Assembly: GCA_963716115.1 (NCBI GenBank)
Contig: CAVQSZ010000037.1
Coordinates: 153,953 to 217,952 of the forward strand
Origin: AP-15 sp963716115
GTDB lineage: Bacteria > Pseudomonadota > Alphaproteobacteria > ATCC43930 > CGMCC-115725
Reading direction: 5' to 3'
DNA: 64,000 bases
In this document: positions 1-8,035 of the stretch, one piece after another
Layout of the letters: the number at the start of each line of letters is the position of its first letter
How positions within the stretch are numbered: the stretch's first letter is position 1
Notes under the pieces: model-generated
Seen by the model: the letters and a program-made list of their open reading frames with translations, nothing else
Told to the model about the DNA's origin: nothing
Databases searched by the model: none
Program-made: the position numbers and the translations under genes

Positions 1-1
1 C

Positions 2-817
2 CACGAGGGCAAGGCGATCGAGACCGCCGTCGTCATGGAGCGGCCGCTGACCCTGTTTCTGAACGGCCGCGAGATCGTGACCATGATGACGATCGGCGAC
101 CATCCGGACTGGCTCGCGGTCGGTTATCTGATCAACCAGAACATGCTGCGCGCCGACGATCGGGTCACCGGCATCGATTATGACGACGAGCTCGAGACCG
201 TCGTGGTGCGCACCGACCGCGAGACCGATTTCGAGGACAAATTGAAGAAGAAGACGCTGACCTCGGGCTGCGCCCAGGGCACCGTCTTTGGCGACCTGAT
301 GGAGAAGTTCGAGGAGATCCGGCTCGACCCGGACGCGGTGCTGCGCACCTCGTGGCTCTACGCGCTCAGCCGCAAGATCAACACCGCGCCGAGCCTCTAT
401 CTCGCGGCGGGCGCGATCCACGGCTGCGTCTTGTGCCAGGAGGACCGGCCGCTCCTCTACATGGAGGATGTCGGCCGGCACAACGCGATCGACAAGATCG
501 CCGGCTACATGCGCCTCCACGGCGTTTCGCCGGCCGGCAAGATCTTCTACACCACCGGACGGCTGACCTCGGAGATGGTGATCAAGACCGTGCAGATGGG
601 GATCCCGATCCTGATCTCGCGCTCGGGCTTCACCGCCTGGGGGGTGGACCTCGCGCGCCAGGCCGGGCTCACCCTGATCGGCCGCGCCAAGGGCAAACGT
701 TTCGTGGCGCTCGCGGGCGCGGAGCGCATCGTCTTCGACGGCGATCCGCGGGCGGTCGAGGAGGAGCATGTCAGGCTCTCGCGCAAGGCGAGCCGCGCCG
801 AGGAGGACGCGGCGTGA
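2..817 (+). CDS. fdhD: FdhD-family sulfurtransferase / formate dehydrogenase maturation factor (5' end outside window)
   Basis: FdhD proteins pass sulfur from a cysteine desulfurase to the bis-MGD cofactor of formate dehydrogenase. The reading frame is already open at the first base (HEGKAIETAVVMERP...), so the N-terminus lies upstream and the ATG at 35 is probably internal. Visible family blocks are RPLTLFLNGREIVTMM, YLINQNML, TSGCAQGTVFGDLM and the C-terminal VGRHNAIDKIAG and SRSGFTAWGVDLA. The loop that holds CxxC in E. coli FdhD has a single cysteine here, as in the TSGC-GQGT subgroup I recall next to NAD-dependent formate dehydrogenases. It overlaps mobA by 4 nt, which fits a molybdenum-cofactor operon. 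Confidence 0.9.
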   Translation, partial: HEGKAIETAVVMERPLTLFLNGREIVTMMTIGDHPDWLAVGYLINQNMLRADDRVTGIDYDDELETVVVRTDRETDFEDKLKKKTLTSGCAQGTVFGDLMEKFEEIRLDPDAVLRTSWLYALSRKINTAPSLYLAAGAIHGCVLCQEDRPLLYMEDVGRHNAIDKIAGYMRLHGVSPAGKIFYTTGRLTSEMVIKTVQMGIPILISRSGFTAWGVDLARQAGLTLIGRAKGKRFVALAGAERIVFDGDPRAVEEEHVRLSRKASRAEEDAA

Positions 818-1440
818 AAATCGTCGGCCTGCTGCTGGCGGGCGGGCAGTCGCGGCGCATGGGCGGCGGCGACAAGGCGCTGCGGCTCCTCGGCGGCGAG
901 ACCCTGCTCGATCGCGTTATTGCCCGGCTGCGCCCGCAAGTGGCGGCGCTGGCGCTGAACGCCAATGGCGACCCGGCGCGCTTTGCCGCCTTCGGCCTGC
1001 CGGTGGTCGCCGACAGCGTCCCCGATTTTGCCGGCCCGCTCGCCGGGGTGCTGGCCGGGCTCGACTGGGCCGCGGCGAACCGGCCGGATTGCCCCTATGT
1101 CGCCAGCGCGGCGACCGACACGCCGTTTCTGCCGACCGATCTGGTGGCGCGGCTCACGCTGGGCCTCGACGAGGCCGGGGCCGATCTCGCCTGCGCCGCG
1201 TCGGGCGGGCGGGATCACCCGGTCTTCGGGTTGTGGCCGGTCCGGCTCAGGGAAGATTTGCGCCAAGCGCTCGTCGCCGACGGCATCCGCAAGGTCGACC
1301 TTTTCACGGCGCGCCACAAGCTGGCGACGGTGGCGTTCGCCGACCAGCCCGTCGACCCGTTCTTCAACGCCAATCGCCCGGAGGATTTCGCGGCCGCCGC
1401 GGCGCTTCTCGAGGCTATTGAAAGAGCTTCAGAGCGTTGA
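814..1440 (+). CDS. mobA: Molybdenum cofactor guanylyltransferase MobA
   Basis: MobA transfers GMP from GTP to molybdopterin, making the MGD cofactor used by formate dehydrogenase and related enzymes. The product is 208 aa, normal for the family. The nucleotidyltransferase signature LAGGQSRRMGGGDK sits at residues 8-21, followed by AATDTPFLP (metal-binding Asp) and a C-terminal FFNANRPEDF. I chose the GTG start at 814 because it overlaps the fdhD stop as GTGA and places the nucleotide-binding loop at the extreme N-terminus. The 3' end overlaps the convergent small transporter-partner gene at 1415-1440. Confidence 0.93.
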   Translation: MKIVGLLLAGGQSRRMGGGDKALRLLGGETLLDRVIARLRPQVAALALNANGDPARFAAFGLPVVADSVPDFAGPLAGVLAGLDWAAANRPDCPYVASAATDTPFLPTDLVARLTLGLDEAGADLACAASGGRDHPVFGLWPVRLREDLRQALVADGIRKVDLFTARHKLATVAFADQPVDPFFNANRPEDFAAAAALLEAIERASER

Positions 1441-1522
1441 GCCCGGTCTCGACCACGCCCCAGCACAACGGAATGCCGACAAACCCCCAGGCGAGAACGA
1501 GCTTCACTGCGTTGCTGCCCAT
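1415..1522 (-). CDS. 35-aa single-span membrane protein, small partner of the OFA transporter
   Basis: A tiny gene encoding one hydrophobic segment (LVLAWGFVGIPLCWGVVET) flanked by a lysine on each side. Its ATG shares one base with the stop codon of the preceding antiporter gene (TGATG), a classic sign of translational coupling. Similar 35-45 aa proteins are often found directly after oxalate/formate-family MFS genes and have been annotated as a small MFS subunit; the role here is inferred from that position. The final 26 bases overlap the 3' end of mobA on the other strand. Confidence 0.65.
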   Translation of the reverse strand: MGSNAVKLVLAWGFVGIPLCWGVVETGLNALKLFQ

Positions 1523-2919
1523 CACTGCCTCCCGAACACCGGCGCGCCTTCGACCTCGTCGTCGGCCGCCAGCGCCTTCATGTGGTAGCGCTCGCTGACC
1601 GCTTTGACAAAGGCGTTGCAGACGAGGCCGACGACCAGCAGCACCGCCATCACATACATCGTGACGTTGTACGCCTGGGCCTTGGCGACGCCGTGCATCA
1701 GGTTGTATTCGCGAATGTAGTTGACCAGCACCGGACCAAAGATGCCGGCCATCGACCACGCGGTCAGCAGCAGGCCGTGGATGGCGCCGACATAGCGGGT
1801 GCCGAACATGTCGCGCAGATAGGCCGGCACGGTCGCAAAGCCGCCGCCATACATGCTGATGATGATGCAGAAGCACGCCACGAACAGCGCCACGCTGCCG
1901 GTCCTGCCGGCATGCGGCACGACCGAATAGAGGATGATCCCGAGAATAAAGAACACAAAATAAGTGTTCTTGCGCCCGAGATAATCGGAGACCGACGCCC
2001 AGAAAAAGCGCCCGCCCATATTGAAGAGGCTCATCAGCCCGACAAACCCGGCCGCCGCGGTGACGGTGACCTGCCCCGGGAACATTTCCTGGCTCATGGC
2101 CGAGGCCTGGCCGAGGACGCCGATGCCGGCGGTGACGTTGAGGCACAGCACCCACCAGATCAGCCAGAATTGCGGCGTCTTCAGCGCGTGGTAGACAAAG
2201 ACGTTCTCCCGGGTGACGAGCTTGGTCGATTGTGTCGGCGCGACATAGCCGGCGGGGGCCCAGCCCGGCCGGGGGACGCGGACGATCGCCGCGCCCACCA
2301 TCATGAAGCAGAAATAGATCACCCCCATGACGATGAAGGTCTCGGCGACCCCGACATGGGTCGGCGACGAGAACTTGCTCATCAGCCAGACCGACAGCGG
2401 CGCCGCGATAAAGGCGCCGCCGCCGAACCCCATGATCGCCATGCCGGTCGCCATGCCCGGCCGGTCGGGGAACCATTTGATCAGGGTCGAAACCGGCGAG
2501 ATGTAGCCGATGCCGAGGCCAAAGCCGCCGATCACGCCATAGCCGATATAGATCAGCCAGATGTTGTGCAGATAGACGCCGATCGCCGACAGAAAAAAGC
2601 CGCCGGCCCAGCACAAGGCGGCGGTGAACATCGCCCGGCGCGGCCCGCCTTCCTCGACCCAGCGGCCGAGCAATGCCGCCGAGACGCCGAGAAAGAAGAT
2701 GCCGAGGCTGAAGATCCAGCCCAGCTCGGTCAGCTTCCAATCGCCGGGCGCCGATTGGGTGATCCCGATCAGCTTGGTCATCGGCAGGTTGAAGACGCTG
2801 AACGCGTAGGCCTGGCCGATGCAGAGATGGACGCACAGCGCCGCCGGCGGGATCAGCCAACGGCTGTAGCCGGGCGGCGCGACGATTCGCCGGCTGTCCA
2901 AAAACGCCAATGCAGACAT
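1522..2919 (-). CDS. Oxalate:formate antiporter-family MFS transporter
   Basis: A 465-aa inner-membrane carrier with about 12 hydrophobic segments. It has the OFA-family N-terminus (AFSVFNLPMTKLIG, LGWIFSLGIFFLGVSAA), the loop WFPDRPGMATGMAIMGFG and the C-terminal MYGGGFATVPAYLRDMFG. Family members exchange oxalate for formate or carry related monocarboxylates. Nearby fdhD/mobA (formate dehydrogenase maturation) makes an oxalate or formate substrate attractive, but the sequence alone does not fix it. A good ribosome site (AGGGGAAG) precedes the ATG at 2919. It is followed without a gap by a 35-aa partner and preceded, 96 nt away, by a ThDP enzyme on the same strand. Confidence 0.85.
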   Translation of the reverse strand: MSALAFLDSRRIVAPPGYSRWLIPPAALCVHLCIGQAYAFSVFNLPMTKLIGITQSAPGDWKLTELGWIFSLGIFFLGVSAALLGRWVEEGGPRRAMFTAALCWAGGFFLSAIGVYLHNIWLIYIGYGVIGGFGLGIGYISPVSTLIKWFPDRPGMATGMAIMGFGGGAFIAAPLSVWLMSKFSSPTHVGVAETFIVMGVIYFCFMMVGAAIVRVPRPGWAPAGYVAPTQSTKLVTRENVFVYHALKTPQFWLIWWVLCLNVTAGIGVLGQASAMSQEMFPGQVTVTAAAGFVGLMSLFNMGGRFFWASVSDYLGRKNTYFVFFILGIILYSVVPHAGRTGSVALFVACFCIIISMYGGGFATVPAYLRDMFGTRYVGAIHGLLLTAWSMAGIFGPVLVNYIREYNLMHGVAKAQAYNVTMYVMAVLLVVGLVCNAFVKAVSERYHMKALAADDEVEGAPVFGRQ

Positions 2920-3015
2920 GAGCTTCCCCTGAGGTTCTTGCGGTCTTTGCGGCGCATGACGATGTGGCCGGCACCCCCCTTAACAGAACCTGGAAGCGGA
3001 ATAAATAGCGAATGC

Positions 3016-4707
3016 TCAGGCGCGCGCGGCAGGCGCCCACGGCTCCGGCGCGCGGGGCTCGAGATCGGTCACGACATCGACCACCACCGGCTCGCCGGCC
3101 GCCAGCGCCGCGGCCAGCGCCGGGGCGATCTCGGACGGCTGCTCGACGCGGATGCCGCGCACCCCGAAGCTCCGCGCGACGGCGGTGAAATCGGTCGGGC
3201 CGAAACGGACGAGGCCCTCGCCGCGGTCGGGCCGGTTTCCGGCGAGACGGCGCACCCCGGTCAGATTCTGCCCGAAGCCCGAATTGTTGTTGACGACGAC
3301 CGCGACCGCGATGCCGCAGCGCCGCGCCGATTCGAGCTCGGCGAGGTGATAGTAGAAGCCGCCGTCGCCGGTGAAGCACATGACGGCCCGGCCGGGGGCG
3401 GCGCATTTGGCGCCGAGCGAGGCCGGGAACGACCAGCCGAGCGACCCCGCCGCCCGCAGATAGGTCTGCCCCGCCCCGTTGAGGTCGACCATGGTCCCGG
3501 TCCAGATGCCGGAATAGCCGGTGTCGGCCACCAGGATGCCGTCGGCCGGGAGCGCGCGGGTGATCTCGGCGCAGAGCCGCTCGACCTTGATCGGCGCCGC
3601 GTCGCTCTCGACCAGCGGCGCCATCGTCGCGCGCCAGTCGGCGACGAGCCGCGCCGATTCCTCGGCAAATCCCCGATCGCGCGCCGGCCGCCCCAGCACC
3701 TGATTGAGCCGCGCCAAGGTCGCCTTCGGGTCGCCCACCACCGCGACCGTGTTCGGATAGCTGCGGCCGATCTCCTGCGGGTCGGCGTCGATCTGCACGA
3801 TCGGCGTGGCGAGCGCCGGCACGGTCCAGCTCAACGTGACCTGGTCGCCGGTGTCGCAGCCGACAAACAGCACCAGATCGGCGCCGCAGACGATGCGGTT
3901 GGCGGGCGGGGCCGAATAGCTGCCGGCGACCCCGGCCGACAGCCGGTGCCGGGTCGGGATGATCCCGCGCGCGCCGAGCGTGGTCGCGACGGGTGCGGCG
4001 AGCGCCTCGGCCAGCGCCAAAACCTCCGGGCCCGCCTGCGAGGCGGCGGCCCCGTCGCCGGCCACGATCGCGACGCGGCGGGCGGCGGTCAGGGCGGCGG
4101 CGGCGCGCTCGATGTCGGCGGCGTCCGCCACCGGCCGATGCGGCGGGATGCGGCGCGCCTCGGGATCGATGACCGGCGCCTCGCTGATCTGGCCGAGCTC
4201 GGTGGCGTCGCCCTGATGGCCGTCGAAATCGAGGTGGGTCGGGCGCGGCGTGTCGGCCATCGCGGCGCGCCAGGCGTGGCGCAACAGCCGCGGCAGCTCG
4301 GCCGCCTGCTCGACCGGGCTCGAAAACTTGGTGACCGCGGCGAACAAGGGCGCGTGCGCCAGCTCCTGATAGGAGTTGCGGTGCTGAAAGCCGGGCGGCT
4401 TGCGGCCGGTCAGCGCCACCACCGGGGTGCGCCCGAGCCAGGGGTCCTGCAGGCCGGCGGCGAGGTTGGCGGCCCCGACCGACTGCGCCATGCACACGCC
4501 CGGCCGCCCGGCGATCCGGGCGTAGCCGTCGGCCATGTAGGCCGCCGCCTTCTCGCTGTGGGCGAGCACCCGCGCCACCCCCAGATCCTCGAGCCGCAGC
4601 AGGGTGCGGCGCAGCACCGACTCGACGAAGAACACATGGGTCGCGCCGGCCCCGGCCAGCGCCTGCGCCAGCCATTCGGCGCCGCTCATTGTCGGCTGCT
4701 CGCTCAC
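3016..4707 (-). CDS. ThDP-dependent enzyme of the acetolactate synthase / decarboxylase class
   Basis: A 563-aa protein with the three-domain plan of acetolactate synthase, benzoylformate decarboxylase and oxalyl-CoA decarboxylase. The activating glutamate lies in AHSEKAAAYMADGYAR (E52), the central FAD/nucleotide-type domain spans roughly 190-340, and the ThDP/Mg motif runs from GDGG (about 447) to NNN (about 473). Position between an SDR gene and an oxalate/formate-type transporter suggests a catabolic decarboxylase or lyase. Oxalyl-CoA decarboxylase is possible but its characteristic blocks are not evident, so I leave the substrate open. The SDR gene is 16 nt upstream, most likely co-transcribed. 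Confidence 0.85.
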   Translation of the reverse strand: MSEQPTMSGAEWLAQALAGAGATHVFFVESVLRRTLLRLEDLGVARVLAHSEKAAAYMADGYARIAGRPGVCMAQSVGAANLAAGLQDPWLGRTPVVALTGRKPPGFQHRNSYQELAHAPLFAAVTKFSSPVEQAAELPRLLRHAWRAAMADTPRPTHLDFDGHQGDATELGQISEAPVIDPEARRIPPHRPVADAADIERAAAALTAARRVAIVAGDGAAASQAGPEVLALAEALAAPVATTLGARGIIPTRHRLSAGVAGSYSAPPANRIVCGADLVLFVGCDTGDQVTLSWTVPALATPIVQIDADPQEIGRSYPNTVAVVGDPKATLARLNQVLGRPARDRGFAEESARLVADWRATMAPLVESDAAPIKVERLCAEITRALPADGILVADTGYSGIWTGTMVDLNGAGQTYLRAAGSLGWSFPASLGAKCAAPGRAVMCFTGDGGFYYHLAELESARRCGIAVAVVVNNNSGFGQNLTGVRRLAGNRPDRGEGLVRFGPTDFTAVARSFGVRGIRVEQPSEIAPALAAALAAGEPVVVDVVTDLEPRAPEPWAPAARA

Positions 4708-4723
4708 TGCACCATCCTCCCGA

Positions 4724-5485
4724 TCACAAGGTCAGGCCGCCGTCGACGATGACCGTCTGGCCGGTGATCATCGCAGCGCCCGCGCACAGAAAAAAGATCG
4801 TCTCGGCGATGTCCTCGGGCCGGCAGGCGCGTTTCAACGGCGTGCGCTCGATCGAGGCGGCCTTGCGGTCGCCCGGCCACTCCTTGTTCCACGGGCTGTC
4901 GACAAAGCCCGGCGCCACCGCGTTGACCCGGATCTCGGGGGCCAGGGTGCGCGCGAGGCTGCGCGTCAGATTGATCAGCCCGGCCTTGCTCGTCGCGTAG
5001 GGGATGCTGCTGCCCGACCCCATGACGCCGGCGATCGAGGCGGTGTTGCAGATCGCGCCCTGCGCGGCCTTCAGCGCCGGCGCCGCGGCGTGGGCGCAGC
5101 GGAACGGGCCGATCAGGTTGGTGTTGAGGATCGTCGACCAGAAATCCTCGGTCAGCGCGTCCAAATCGGCGAACGGGATCGGGGTCGGCGTCGCCGGCGT
5201 CCCGGCGTTGTTGACGAGGAAGTCGAGCCGGCCCAGCGCCGCGATCGCCGCCGCCGTCATCCGCTCCGCCTCGCCGGGCTTCGAAACATCGCCCGGCGCC
5301 GCGACGACCCGGCGCCCCAGCCCCTTCAGCCGCTCGATTTCGGCCGGCCCGCGCCGGTCGTCGGGCAGATGGTTGAGCGCCACCACAGCGCCGCAGCGCG
5401 AGAAGATGTCAACGGCGGCGAGCCCGATGCCCGACGCCGCCCCGGTCACGAGCACGGCCTTGCCGCCGAGATCAGCGCTGATCAT
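4724..5485 (-). CDS. Short-chain dehydrogenase/reductase (SDR)
   Basis: A 253-aa classical SDR oxidoreductase. The Rossmann signature TGAASGIG is at residues 14-21, NNAG at 92-95, and the catalytic Ser150-Tyr163-Lys167 set is complete (ASIAG, YATSK). The C-terminus ends with the common IVDGGLTL. I start at the ATG at 5485 because longer in-frame starts add a low-complexity arginine-rich leader not found in the family. It is the first gene of the SDR-ThDP enzyme-transporter group. The substrate is unknown. The 289 bp between this gene and the divergent VOC gene holds no other gene that I can see. Confidence 0.88.
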   Translation of the reverse strand: MISADLGGKAVLVTGAASGIGLAAVDIFSRCGAVVALNHLPDDRRGPAEIERLKGLGRRVVAAPGDVSKPGEAERMTAAAIAALGRLDFLVNNAGTPATPTPIPFADLDALTEDFWSTILNTNLIGPFRCAHAAAPALKAAQGAICNTASIAGVMGSGSSIPYATSKAGLINLTRSLARTLAPEIRVNAVAPGFVDSPWNKEWPGDRKAASIERTPLKRACRPEDIAETIFFLCAGAAMITGQTVIVDGGLTL

Positions 5486-5774
5486 GTCGGGAGCCTTTCG
5501 GAAGGGAACGCGGAGCGAGAAGATGCCGGCCCCGCCTTTCGTGTCAAGCCGCGGCCGGCCCCGGCGCCTGCTCCCCCTGTTTATCAGGTCGAGATCAGGC
5601 GATCCCGCCCCCAATCACAGACGCCGATGCCCGCGAGGGTAAGATGCGACTATGGCAATTGCGTGATTATCTCTGCCGGAAGCCCGGACGCATGCGGCTC
5701 GGGCCGGCATGCCCGGTTGCGACGAGCCGGCTGCGGTGCGACATTGGGTCGAGCTCGGAAGCAGGGAGGAAGAG

Positions 5775-6362
5775 ATGGATACGATCGAAGCTGCGGCGAA
5801 GGCCGCCTCGGCGGGGCTGCTGTCGCGGCTGCCGTCGCGCCTGCACCACAACGCCTTTGTCGTTAAGGACCACGAGGCCAACCGGCGGTTTTTCGAGGAT
5901 TTGCTCGGCATCCCGCTGGCGGCGACCTGGTGCGAGAAGAATTTCAGCGCCGAATTGCAGCGCGAGGTCGAGTTCTGCCACACCTTTTTCGCGATGGCCG
6001 ACGGCGGCGCGCTCGCCTTCTTCCAGTTCGCCGACCCCGAGCTCTACGCGCTGACCCAGGCCGAGAAGCCGGCCCGGATCGGACGCTACGACCATATCGC
6101 GTTCAAGGCCGAGGCCGAGACCTATGACGAGCTGAAACGGCGGCTGGAGCGGGCCGGCGAAAAATACCGCGAGACCAATCACGGCTATTGCAAATCGATC
6201 TATGTCGCCTCGCCCGACGGGCTGATCGTCGAGTTCACCCAGGACCCCGACGACGCCGCCGAGATCGACGCCTTGCGCCGCGCCGACGCGCACAGCGAAT
6301 TGGCGCGCTGGCTCGCCGGCGACCGCCATACCAACAACCAGCTGCGCCACCGCGAGTTTTGA
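5775..6362 (+). CDS. VOC-family (glyoxalase/dioxygenase fold) protein
   Basis: A 195-aa vicinal-oxygen-chelate protein. Both half-domain patterns are visible: LHHNAFVVKDHEANRRFFED near residue 25 with a metal-ligand histidine, and IGRYDHIAFKAE followed by SIYVASPDGLIVEFTQDP carrying the second His and terminal Glu ligands. Family members include extradiol dioxygenases, glyoxalases and isomerases, and the substrate cannot be told. The ATG at 5775 was chosen for the strong GGGAGGAA site 4-11 bases upstream; an upstream ATG at 5709 lacks one. The gene is divergent from the SDR gene and stands alone. Confidence 0.82.
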   Translation: MDTIEAAAKAASAGLLSRLPSRLHHNAFVVKDHEANRRFFEDLLGIPLAATWCEKNFSAELQREVEFCHTFFAMADGGALAFFQFADPELYALTQAEKPARIGRYDHIAFKAEAETYDELKRRLERAGEKYRETNHGYCKSIYVASPDGLIVEFTQDPDDAAEIDALRRADAHSELARWLAGDRHTNNQLRHREF

Positions 6363-6398
6363 GCTGGCGCGATAGAAACCGAGCCGAAGAGCCCCTCT

Positions 6399-6527
6399 CC
6401 GCCCTATAGGGGGGAGAGGAGGGGACACATCGCGCGAGCGATGGGGAGGGTGAGGTGGGTGGCGTTGCCCGGCATATCGGCCCCCCTCACCCTGCCCTCT
6501 CCCCCCGGCCGGCGGGGGGAGAGGGTG
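6399..6527. repeat. GC-rich intergenic inverted repeat (CCCTCTCC / GGAGAGGG type)
   Basis: Two facing copies of a polypyrimidine/polypurine element: CCCTCTCC...GGGGAGAGG at the left and CCCCTCACCCTGCCCTCTCC...GGGGAGAGGG at the right, with an internal GGGGAGGGTGAGG that pairs with the right copy. Such elements recur between genes in many GC-rich proteobacteria. The right end touches the vapC remnant at 6535. Confidence 0.7.
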
Positions 6528-6813
6528 CGTCGCCATGCTGGTCACGGCTAATGTGTCGGAACTCGCTCGCGTGCGTGGTTTTGACTGGCAGGACTGGACC
6601 GTCGAGGCGCCCTTCGTCCATGAACGGCACATCCGCAAAGCGATCCAGCTGGGCAAACCAGGTCTCGACATCCGTCACCACGGGCTCAAGCAGAATTCCC
6701 CTGCCGACCCGGCGCACGCGCACCCGGTCGCCGGACAGCCGGAACGCCAGGGGCAGGCGCACGGCTTGGCTGCGGCCGTGCATAAAGATTTTTGCGATGC
6801 CGGTATCGGACAT
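6487..6813 (-). CDS. VapB-type AbrB-fold antitoxin with altered C-terminus
   Basis: Residues 1-69 match VapB antitoxins with an AbrB/SpoVT swapped-hairpin DNA-binding domain (AKIFMHGRSQAVRLP, then RVRRVGRGILLEP and WFAQLDRF). After residue 69 the frame leaves the family pattern and runs 39 codons through a vapC fragment in antisense and an intergenic repeat before stopping, so the natural C-terminal, toxin-binding end is lost. No vapC follows on this strand. The locus is probably a decayed or rearranged antitoxin. A pair of imperfect palindromes lies directly upstream. Confidence 0.6.
   Translation of the reverse strand: MSDTGIAKIFMHGRSQAVRLPLAFRLSGDRVRVRRVGRGILLEPVVTDVETWFAQLDRFADVPFMDEGRLDGPVLPVKTTHASEFRHISRDQHGDAPSPPAGRGERAG
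6535..6609 (+). pseudogene. 3' fragment of a vapC PIN-toxin gene
   Basis: Twenty-five codons (MLVTANVSELARVRGFDWQD...) match the last strand and helix of VapC PIN toxins, whose C-terminus usually reads LVTxNxxEFxRVxGLxxxDW. Everything upstream is replaced by an intergenic repeat. The fragment lies on the strand opposite to the vapB gene and tail-to-tail with it, whereas vapB and vapC normally share a strand. This points to inversion or repeat-mediated rearrangement. Confidence 0.55.
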
Positions 6814-6824
6814 GACCCGCCTCG

Positions 6825-6851
6825 GGTGATATACACCTAAGGTATATATCC
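6825..6851. promoter_or_regulatory. Candidate operator/promoter of the vapB-like gene
   Basis: Two adjacent imperfect palindromes, GGTGATATACACC (6825-6837) and GGTATATATCC (6841-6851), lie 12 bases upstream of the vapB-like start in otherwise GC-rich DNA. AbrB-fold antitoxins usually autoregulate at such sites. The TATATA core could double as a -10 element. Functional assignment is inferred. Confidence 0.4.
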
Positions 6852-6873
6852 GCTCCGACCCTGGAGAGCAAGC

Positions 6874-7818
6874 TCACGTCCGGCGCGCCTCCCCGCCGGC
6901 GCGGCGGTAGCGGTCGAGATAGGTCGGCAGGATCGCCTCGACGGCGGTCGGCGCGACGCCGAGGCTCGCCAGGGTCATCGCCCCCGAGGAGACCACGTTG
7001 TCGCGCTTGAGCAGCTCGACCTGGTCGGGGGTCAAAGGCGGGCTCGGCAGGATCGACATCAGCCGCGCCTGCAGCGCGGCGAGGCCGAACGGCAGGTTGA
7101 CGAGCAGCCGCTTGCGGCCGATCTCGGCCAGCACCAGCTCGAGGATCTGACGAAAGGTGTAGACCCTGGGGCCGCCGAGCTCGTAGGTGCGCCCCGCCGC
7201 CGCCGGGTCTTCGAGGCATTTGACCACGGCCTCGGCGACATCGCCGACATAGACCGGCTGAAACCGGGTCGCGCCGCCGCCGATCAGCGGCAGCGCCGGC
7301 GAGAACATCGCCATCGCGGCGAAGCGGTTGAAGAACTGGTCCTCGGGGCCGAACACGACCGAGGGGCGCAGGATCGTCACGGTCGGAAAGGCGTCGCGCA
7401 CGGCCTGCTCGCCGGCCGCCTTGGTCCGCGCGTAGGCCGAGGACGATCGCGAATCGGCGCCGATCGCCGAGATATGCGCCATGCGCTCGACGCCGGCGTC
7501 GCGCGCCAGCCGCGCCAGCCGGGCGGGCCCGGTGTGGTGAACCAGCTCGAAGCGCTGCCTGCCGCTCTCGCGCAGGATGCCGACGCAATTAACGAGCGCA
7601 TCGTTGCCGGCGAGAAAGGCGGGCAGCCGCGCCTCGTCGTCGATCGCCACATTCAGGGTCGCGATCTGGCCGACGTCTCCCATCGGCTTCAGGAACTTGG
7701 CCTCTTCGGCGTTGCGGCAGCCGACCGCGATCACGTCGCCGCGCGCGGCGAGCCGCCTGACGACGTAGCGGCCGATGAAGCCCGATCCGCCGAGCACCGC
7801 GGTGCGGCGATTTCTCAT
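6874..7818 (-). CDS. NAD(P)-dependent epimerase-like protein, complex I NDUFA9 family
   Basis: A 314-aa atypical SDR. The nucleotide-binding motif GGSGFIGRYVVRRL is at the N-terminus, followed by NCVGIL, ISAIGADSRSSSAYARTKAAGE with the YxxxK pair, and LRPSVVFGPEDQFFNRFA. This is the pattern of alphaproteobacterial relatives of mitochondrial complex I subunit NDUFA9. Those proteins bind NADPH and are thought to be structural or assembly factors or ubiquinone-related reductases rather than sugar epimerases. It is a single gene on the minus strand, divergent from tRNA-Leu. Confidence 0.88.
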   Translation of the reverse strand: MRNRRTAVLGGSGFIGRYVVRRLAARGDVIAVGCRNAEEAKFLKPMGDVGQIATLNVAIDDEARLPAFLAGNDALVNCVGILRESGRQRFELVHHTGPARLARLARDAGVERMAHISAIGADSRSSSAYARTKAAGEQAVRDAFPTVTILRPSVVFGPEDQFFNRFAAMAMFSPALPLIGGGATRFQPVYVGDVAEAVVKCLEDPAAAGRTYELGGPRVYTFRQILELVLAEIGRKRLLVNLPFGLAALQARLMSILPSPPLTPDQVELLKRDNVVSSGAMTLASLGVAPTAVEAILPTYLDRYRRAGGEARRT

Positions 7819-8035
7819 GATCTCCCCCGCTGCGCGCCGCCCATTGTCCGGCCTGGCGCCCGTGCTCTGTCCTGCCCTCTATAACGCAGCGCGCGCATCG
7901 CCGAAAGGCGGCCCCGACATCGGCCCGGGCGATGGCGGGCGCGCCGGCCCCGCGACCGGCCGCCCGGCGGCGGGCGTCGCCGTTGACATCGGCCGGGGCC
8001 GGGCTTATTTCCCGGCGCTCCCGATGGCTTGAGGC

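Noticed and set aside
3016..4707. Naming the ThDP enzyme oxalyl-CoA decarboxylase on the basis of the neighbouring oxalate/formate-type antiporter
   Set aside because: The characteristic oxalyl-CoA decarboxylase blocks are not visible and no formyl-CoA transferase gene is present.
1582..4752. A 1056-codon plus-strand frame opposite the OFA transporter and the ThDP enzyme
   Set aside because: It is the antisense shadow of two well-supported genes; composition (RR/AD/GH-rich) is typical of reverse-frame translation.
6399..6527. CRISPR-like or phage-integration repeat
   Set aside because: There are only two inverted copies, no regular spacers and no cas or integrase genes; it matches a common intergenic repeat type.
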